Assembly (NCBI GenBank): GCA_003601725.1
Contig: PIYJ01000039.1
Span: forward strand, 1 to 10,586
From: Candidatus Bathyarchaeota archaeon
GTDB lineage: Archaea > Thermoproteota > Bathyarchaeia > Bathyarchaeales > DTEX01
DNA length: 10,586 nt
Direction: 5' to 3'
A program made the translations under genes and the position numbers. The notes under the pieces were generated by a model. That model was not told where the DNA came from and ran no database searches. It worked only from the letters and a program-made list of their open reading frames with translations. Below, one piece after another: positions 6,492 through 10,586 of the stretch (positions are counted from its first letter, which is position 1; each line of letters begins with the position of its first letter).

Positions 6492-6916
6492 GGCTGATCA
6501 GCTGGGCAAGATCCAGCTCACCTTGGATACTTCATTTCAACTCAGGATCATGTAATGGGTGTGACATTGAAGTAGTTGCATCGAGAGCTCCGAAGTATGA
6601 TCTTGAAAGGTTCGGCATAATTTTCAAAGGCAGCCCGAGACATGCTGATATACTTGCCGTAACAGGTCCAGTCTCAAGGCAGAGTAGAAGCCGTCTTCTC
6701 CGTATATATCATCAGATGCCGGAGCCGAAGTACGTCATAGCCATCGGTTCATGCGCGATAAGCGGAGCTCCCTTTCACGGATCATACAGTCATCATGAAG
6801 GAGTACAGAATGTTCTTCCCGTAGACGTGTATGTTGGGGGATGCCCACCTAGACCTGAAGCAATCATCGATGGAATACTTAAGATTATTGAAAAAATTAG
6901 GAGTCAACGGAGATGA
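6488..6916 (+). CDS. nuoB: [NiFe]-hydrogenase small subunit, NuoB/MbhJ/EchC type, with non-standard start codon
   Basis: This subunit carries the [4Fe-4S] cluster next to the active-site subunit. Counted from ATA 6488 it has 142 residues. The ligands are C22 and C25 (GSCNGCDIE), C89 (IGSCAISG) and C119 (GGCPPRP). The CxxC pair followed by DIEV, and SPRHADILAVTG near residues 48-59, are the pattern of group 4 hydrogenase small subunits; complex I NuoB instead has adjacent cysteines. The frame is open from 6470 but contains no ATG, GTG or TTG before the CxxC, the first ATG being at 6716, behind half of the protein. I place the start at ATA 6488 because GGAGGG is 7 bases upstream and the overlap with the previous stop (ATAG) mimics the ATGA overlaps used elsewhere in this operon. 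CTG 6494 is the alternative. A base error at the start codon is possible. The stop overlaps the start of the next gene (ATGA). Confidence 0.85.
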   Translation: MGLISWARSSSPWILHFNSGSCNGCDIEVVASRAPKYDLERFGIIFKGSPRHADILAVTGPVSRQSRSRLLRIYHQMPEPKYVIAIGSCAISGAPFHGSYSHHEGVQNVLPVDVYVGGCPPRPEAIIDGILKIIEKIRSQRR

Positions 6917-7371
6917 GGAGGTCTGAAATAAGGAAGCAGTTAAGAATTAGAGCTAGAAACATCATTGTTCAACGTGATCGAAGATTCTTTGTTAACATCG
7001 AAAAGAAAGATTTGAAAAGAGCGATTAGAAGATTAATGCAGATGAAAAATTACACTCATTTATCAACCATCACGGCGCTTGACGTCGGCTCCATGATAGA
7101 AGTGATATACCACGTTGCATTCACGGATGCCTTGGTCTCCGTTAAAGTTCAAACATCCAAGGATGAGCCGATTATCCCCTCGATCGTTGACCTTATTCCC
7201 GGCGTAGCTCTCTATGAAAGGGAGATTCATGATCTCTTCGGCGTAGAATTCGAAGGGAACCCTGATCTCTCTCCTCTCTTGCTGCCTGACGGCTGGCCTG
7301 AAGGCGTGTATCCGCTTAGAAAGTGGTGGTCCGTTGATAGGGTGCTCTCTAAACTTGGTGGAAAAAGATGA
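6913..7371 (+). CDS. nuoC: NuoC-like subunit (30-kDa subunit type)
   Basis: NuoC-like proteins bind the large subunit and help to anchor the peripheral arm; they carry no cofactor. The protein has 152 residues, about the size of stand-alone archaeal NuoC/EchD-type subunits. The family signature is at residues 100-138: YEREIHDLFGVEF (101-113), then NPDLSPLLLPDGW and VYPLRK. The N-terminal half is basic and variable, as usual. The start is ATG 6913, which overlaps the previous stop in ATGA; AGGAG lies 9 bases upstream (6899-6903). The stop overlaps the next start in the same way, so translation of B, C and D is probably coupled. Confidence 0.9.
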   Translation: MRRSEIRKQLRIRARNIIVQRDRRFFVNIEKKDLKRAIRRLMQMKNYTHLSTITALDVGSMIEVIYHVAFTDALVSVKVQTSKDEPIIPSIVDLIPGVALYEREIHDLFGVEFEGNPDLSPLLLPDGWPEGVYPLRKWWSVDRVLSKLGGKR

Positions 7372-8546
7372 CCTTTGAGATACCATTCGGCCCGCAGCAT
7401 CCGGCTTTGGAGGAGCCTATAAACTTTATGTTTGAGATAGAGGAGGAACGCGTCGTCAATGTTAAGCCCCGTCTAGGCTACGTTCATAGAGGAATCGAGA
7501 AGATAGCTGAGAATCGGAATTATCAACAGCTCGTTTATCTCTCTGAAAGAATATGCGGAATCTGTTCCTTTGCTCATGCGTTATGTTACTCGCAGGTTGT
7601 AGAGGAATTATTAGATCTGAAGATCCCCGAAAGAGCTAAATTCATCCGGACAATCGTCGCTGAGATGGAGAGAATTCAGAATCATTACCTATGGCTCGGC
7701 TTGACGGCTAAAGAGATGGGCTTTGAAACCCTCTTCATGTACGCTTGGAGAGACCGAGAAACAATAATCGAGATGCTGGACATGATCTCCGGTAAACGCG
7801 TAAACTATGGCATGAGCACAATTGGAGGAGTACGAAGAGACATACCCGAACCCATGATTAAAAGAATGGAGGAAAGCCTCAATCACCTTGAAGCAAGAGC
7901 GGAATACTATACTAAGGTATGCACCAAGGATCCTTCAATCCTCAAGAGAACAGTAGGCATAGGCATACTGAGGCCGAGAGAGGCACGGGCTCTCTGCGCA
8001 GTAGGACCCACGGCGAGAGCAAGCGGCATACCTCGTGATGTAAGGGCGGATGAACCGTACGCAGCATACGGGGAGATTCCATTTAAAGTAGTCACATATA
8101 GAGGATGCGACGTGGCAAGTCGAATGTATGTCAGGATTGACGAGATAAAGGAGAGCATAAAGATCATACGGTACGCATTGAAGAATATGCCAGAGGGCCC
8201 TATAAGGGTTAAAGCTCCGATGAGGGTGCCTGAAGGGGAAGCGATCAGCCGGGTTGAGGCTCCACGGGGAGAGAATCTTCACTTCTTAAAGTCGAATGGA
8301 ACTGATAAGCCGGAGCGTTGGAAGATCCGTGCGCCAACCCTCGCCAACCTTCTTTCGCTATGTAGGATGCTGATGGGGGTGAACTTGGCGGACATACCCG
8401 TCGTCATAGCGGGGATTGATCCCTGCATTGCATGTGCGGAGAGAATAGCTTTGATTGACGCGAAGACGAAGAAGCTAAAAGTTTGGGAGGGGAAAGATTT
8501 GTGGAGGTATGCTAACGAATGGTATCGGAAGAGATATGGGCTTTGA
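7368..8546 (+). CDS. nuoD: [NiFe]-hydrogenase large subunit, group 4 (NuoD/HycE/MbhL type)
   Basis: This is the catalytic subunit that would hold the Ni-Fe site and interconvert protons and H2. In the 392 residues both nickel-ligand pairs are intact: RICGIC (C63, C66) and DPCIAC (C353, C356). NuoD of true complex I and FpoD have lost these cysteines, so this is a hydrogenase and not a quinone-reducing enzyme. Other group 4 hallmarks are FGPQHPAL (7-14), GYVHRGIEKIA (37-47) and EAPRGE (297-302). Behind DPCIACAER the protein continues for 33 residues (360-392), like the HycE tail that a maturation protease removes after Arg; here the expected cut is after R359. The start is ATG 7368, overlapping the nuoC stop, with GGTGG about 7 bases upstream. 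The end overlaps the next gene by 28 bases. No protease or Hyp maturation gene lies in the window. Confidence 0.93.
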   Translation: MTFEIPFGPQHPALEEPINFMFEIEEERVVNVKPRLGYVHRGIEKIAENRNYQQLVYLSERICGICSFAHALCYSQVVEELLDLKIPERAKFIRTIVAEMERIQNHYLWLGLTAKEMGFETLFMYAWRDRETIIEMLDMISGKRVNYGMSTIGGVRRDIPEPMIKRMEESLNHLEARAEYYTKVCTKDPSILKRTVGIGILRPREARALCAVGPTARASGIPRDVRADEPYAAYGEIPFKVVTYRGCDVASRMYVRIDEIKESIKIIRYALKNMPEGPIRVKAPMRVPEGEAISRVEAPRGENLHFLKSNGTDKPERWKIRAPTLANLLSLCRMLMGVNLADIPVVIAGIDPCIACAERIALIDAKTKKLKVWEGKDLWRYANEWYRKRYGL

Positions 8547-9475
8547 TTCAAATCTTCCTGTTTCCAGGGTTCTTCTTTCTCTTTTTCTTGGCTTTCTTCA
8601 CGGAGTGGGTTGACCGAAAGATAGTTGCGAAGTTCCAGAACCGTTACGGTCCGCTTCATGTTGGGCCGAAGGGGGTTCTTCAGCCCATAGCGGATTTCAT
8701 CAAGCTTCTCTCAAAGGAGGATATAACGCCTCGTATGGCGGATAAGGTTCCATTTAATCTTATGCCTGTGCTGCTTCTCTCTTTGGCTATTACTCCTTTG
8801 TTCTGTATTCCCATAGTCGGATCTAACGCCTTAGTCTCTTTTGAAGGAGACCTCATCGTGATCATGTTCATAATGTCTCTTATTGCGGTTTTAGTCTTCA
8901 TAGGCGGATGGGCCTCAACAAATCGATTCAGCACTATAGGAAGCATAAGAGCGGGATTACAGTTGTTCGCGTATGAGATACCTATGAACCTAGCGATGAT
9001 TGGGCCGGCGATAGCTGCGGGAAGCCTTTCCATAAGTAAGATCGTAGACTGGCAGATTCACGGGTTTTGGAATTTGTTTATTCAACCCGTCGGCTTCGCG
9101 GTTCTGACGATATCCCTCATGGCGCATCTTCAAAGAGTCCCATTTGATATTCCTGAGGCTGAGTCAGAAATAGTCAGCGGATGGATCGTTGAGTTCAGCG
9201 GGAAAAAATTGGCTCTCATAAGGCTGGCTAAGGACTTCGAGTTCGTCTTGGCGTCTGCGTTGATCGTTTCTCTCTTTCTAGGCGGCCCTTATGGTCCATG
9301 GTACATAAGCCCAATCATCTATTTGGCCAAGTTCTTCATTTGCGTGTTTATCCTCTCCAATCTAAGAGCGGCATTCGCAAGGTACAGAATAGATCATCTT
9401 CTCGCAGGGGCGTGGAAGTATTTGACTCCGCTCGCTTTGTTGCAGATATTTCTCATCAAGGTTTTGGGGGTTTGA
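8519..9475 (+). CDS. nuoH: NuoH-like membrane subunit (ion-translocation junction subunit)
   Basis: NuoH (MbhM, HycD and EchB types) is the membrane subunit that couples the redox arm to ion-pumping subunits. The 318 residues are of normal length with about eight hydrophobic segments. The first cytoplasmic loop carries the signature QNRYGPLHVGPKGVLQPIAD (40-59) followed by KLLSKEDITP. A later loop has PFDIPEAESEIVSG (208-221), whose acidic residues are part of the conserved charged path of the family. The start is ATG 8519: GGAGGT is 10 bases upstream (8503-8508) inside the large-subunit gene. TTG 8543, overlapping the large-subunit stop as TTGA, is an alternative that would shorten the protein by eight residues but has a weaker ribosome-binding site. 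It lies between the catalytic and the ferredoxin-like subunits, as in complex I operons. Confidence 0.93.
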   Translation: MVSEEIWALIQIFLFPGFFFLFFLAFFTEWVDRKIVAKFQNRYGPLHVGPKGVLQPIADFIKLLSKEDITPRMADKVPFNLMPVLLLSLAITPLFCIPIVGSNALVSFEGDLIVIMFIMSLIAVLVFIGGWASTNRFSTIGSIRAGLQLFAYEIPMNLAMIGPAIAAGSLSISKIVDWQIHGFWNLFIQPVGFAVLTISLMAHLQRVPFDIPEAESEIVSGWIVEFSGKKLALIRLAKDFEFVLASALIVSLFLGGPYGPWYISPIIYLAKFFICVFILSNLRAAFARYRIDHLLAGAWKYLTPLALLQIFLIKVLGV

Positions 9476-9479
9476 TGTC

Positions 9480-9839
9480 TTGGCGATGGAGGATGACATG
9501 TTTCGGAATCTGAAAGAGAAGCCGGTAACAATTCAGTTTCCTTATGAACACGTCGAGCCTGTTGAAGGGGTACGGGCTAAGGTCTCTTGGGATATTGATA
9601 AATGCATCGGTTGCCGCCTCTGCGTTACGATATGTCCCGGAAATGCTATTCAACTGGTTGGTAGGGGGAGGCAGGCGGAGATAAAATATAATGTTGGAAG
9701 ATGCATCCTTTGCGGTGAATGTGTTGATGTCTGTCCAACTAAGGCTATCTACGCGACTAAAGAGTTCGAGATAGTCTTCAATAATCGAAGAGGCATGATC
9801 ACGCATTTCAGAAGGAAAAAACGGAAAAGGACTTCTTAA
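9480..9839 (+). CDS. nuoI: NuoI-like subunit with two [4Fe-4S] clusters
   Basis: This ferredoxin-like subunit probably passes electrons from soluble ferredoxin to the small subunit. Two CxxCxxCxxxCP motifs are visible: C42, C45, C48, C52 and C75, C78, C81, C85 (counted from the TTG at 9480). The N-terminal KPVTIQFPYEHVEPVEG and the short size (119 residues) resemble the hydrogenase-type MbhN/EchF proteins. There is no domain for NAD(P)H or F420 oxidation. The C-terminus is strongly basic (about 110-119). The start is uncertain. TTG 9480 and ATG 9486 are possible. ATG 9498 (MFRNLKEK, 113 residues) has GGAGG 5 bases upstream (9488-9492) and is the best supported. An ATG at 9475 overlapping the nuoH stop is out of frame. 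The stop is followed within 25 bases by the next gene. Confidence 0.92.
   Translation: MAMEDDMFRNLKEKPVTIQFPYEHVEPVEGVRAKVSWDIDKCIGCRLCVTICPGNAIQLVGRGRQAEIKYNVGRCILCGECVDVCPTKAIYATKEFEIVFNNRRGMITHFRRKKRKRTS
9488..9492 (+). promoter_or_regulatory. Ribosome-binding site supporting a shorter NuoI start
   Basis: GGAGG is 5 bases before ATG 9498. If used, the NuoI-like protein starts at MFRNLKEK and the apparent first six codons from TTG 9480 are untranslated. Confidence 0.45.
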
Positions 9840-9864
9840 TGACCAAGAAGAGGAATGATGCATT

Positions 9865-10586
9865 TTGCTTCTCTATGCTCCGTGGCTCTGTTGGGTTATC
9901 CCCGCATTGGGAGCTGTGATGGTTCCTCTATTCGACATGACGGATGGGGCTAAAAGATACAAGGGATACTTCGGCATATCCACGATTGGGCTGAGCCTTC
10001 TTTTCGCCTTGTCAATGATGGATGAGGCTCTCCGCGGGGAGATCATTGACTTTAGTCTTCAAGTTCCTCCTCCCATGGAGATAGGGGTTCTCGTTGATCC
10101 TTTGAGCGTGTTGATGGCGGTTCTTGTCAGCGTTATCGGATTCTTCGTCGCGTTATTCTCTCATGGCTACATAGGGGAAGACCCGGGTCTAACGAGATTC
10201 TGGTTTATCATGCAGCTCTTCATCTCCGGTTATCTCATAATTGTGCTTGCGGATAATCTTCTCTTTATGTTCATCGGATGGGAGATCGTTGGAGTCTGCT
10301 GCACTTACCTCACTGCTTATCAGTATAAAATCAAAAGGATGGCGCATTTAGGCTTCAAGGTGAATACAATATTACGTGTCGGCGATGTGGCTCTATTAAT
10401 CTTTATCTTGACCGTTTACACATATGCCGGCACATTCAATTTTATCAAACTTTCAGAAAGCTCCAGCTGGATCATAAAGTTATCAAGATCCGGGCTGCTG
10501 TTATTCAGCTCATTAATGCTTCTTGGAGGCATAATAGGCAAGGCAGCTCAGTTTCCCCTTCATGAATGGCTTCCAGACATGCTTGT
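9865..10586 (+). CDS. nuoL: NuoL-like antiporter-type membrane subunit (3' part outside window)
   Basis: This is the first 240 codons of an Mrp-antiporter-type ion pump of the NuoL/M/N family. The key charged residues are present: E140 in FIGWEIVG, matching the conserved Glu of helix 5, and K226 in IIGKAAQFPLHEWLPD, matching the conserved Lys of helix 7. RVGDVALL (171-178) matches the NRVGD segment typical of NuoL. I count about seven hydrophobic segments. I chose TTG 9865 because an in-frame TGA lies at 9856-9858 and the only other codons between are TGC and ATT. Partial ribosome-binding matches lie at 9850-9859 (GAGGAATGAT). The next in-frame ATG (about 9919) would cut into the first helix. 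It begins 25 bases after the nuoI stop with no J or K gene between. The C-terminus, with the remaining helices and the long lateral helix of NuoL, would be beyond the window. Confidence 0.9.
   Translation, partial: MLLYAPWLCWVIPALGAVMVPLFDMTDGAKRYKGYFGISTIGLSLLFALSMMDEALRGEIIDFSLQVPPPMEIGVLVDPLSVLMAVLVSVIGFFVALFSHGYIGEDPGLTRFWFIMQLFISGYLIIVLADNLLFMFIGWEIVGVCCTYLTAYQYKIKRMAHLGFKVNTILRVGDVALLIFILTVYTYAGTFNFIKLSESSSWIIKLSRSGLLLFSSLMLLGGIIGKAAQFPLHEWLPDML

Noticed and set aside
6716..6916. A stand-alone 66-residue protein starting at ATG 6716
   Set aside because: It is only the C-terminal half of the small subunit. The same frame upstream encodes the CxxC and the rest of the family core, so ATG 6716 is an internal methionine.
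7368..8546. Reading the operon as ordinary respiratory complex I or F420H2 dehydrogenase
   Set aside because: The large subunit keeps both CxxC pairs and the small subunit has the hydrogenase CxxC. Both are lost or changed in Nuo and Fpo.
8279..8659. Minus-strand frame of 126 residues across the nuoD/nuoH junction
   Set aside because: It is opposite conserved hydrogenase and NuoH sequence, and its composition is what antisense of coding DNA gives.
9456..9863. Minus-strand frame of 135 residues opposite the NuoI-like gene
   Set aside because: The plus strand encodes an intact two-cluster ferredoxin domain. The opposite frame shows no family features.

Overview
The window looks like a chromosomal segment of an archaeon, most likely a mesophilic or moderately thermophilic anaerobe of the Bathyarchaeia/TACK type; the lineage is my inference. 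Signs of an archaeon are the AT-rich TATA-like elements about 25 bases from expected transcript starts, GGTGA/GGAGG ribosome-binding sites, TTG starts, heavy use of AGA/AGG arginine codons, tightly overlapping genes and the mix of gene families.

Left part, minus strand (1-5214): the window opens with the N-terminal part of a small membrane-anchored protein of unknown function (1-191). A three-gene operon then reads leftward from a promoter near 5260. It holds an L-rhamnose isomerase of the RhaI type (3964-5214), an FGGY sugar kinase (2388-3938) and an ADP-ribosylglycohydrolase-family protein with C-terminal beta-sandwich domains (433-2346). A class II aldolase of the FucA type (5328-5999) is transcribed divergently from the same 113-base intergenic region. 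Isomerase, kinase and aldolase together form a complete phosphorylative 6-deoxyhexose route: L-rhamnose (or a similar sugar) -> ketose -> ketose 1-phosphate -> dihydroxyacetone phosphate + L-lactaldehyde. The hydrolase-like protein may release or process the sugar, but its substrate cannot be read from sequence.

Right part, plus strand (6048-10586): a tightly packed operon encodes a membrane-bound, ion-translocating complex with the complex I order A-B-C-D-H-I-L. The last gene runs off the window. The small and large subunits are of the [NiFe]-hydrogenase kind. The small subunit has CxxC rather than the tandem CC of complex I, and the large subunit keeps both nickel-binding CxxC pairs plus a HycE-like C-terminal tail. 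The complex is therefore best read as a group 4 energy-converting hydrogenase that also carries a NuoA-like subunit and is built in complex I gene order. It probably takes electrons from ferredoxin through the NuoI-like protein, reduces protons to H2 and pumps ions. No J or K gene lies between I and L.

The small-subunit gene has no ATG, GTG or TTG before its essential cysteines. Its best start is an ATA codon 7 bases after a GGAGGG, overlapping the nuoA stop as ATAG. A caller restricted to standard starts would report only a 66-residue fragment. The adjacency suggests a saccharolytic fermenter that disposes of reductant as H2, but the two blocks may be independent transcription units.
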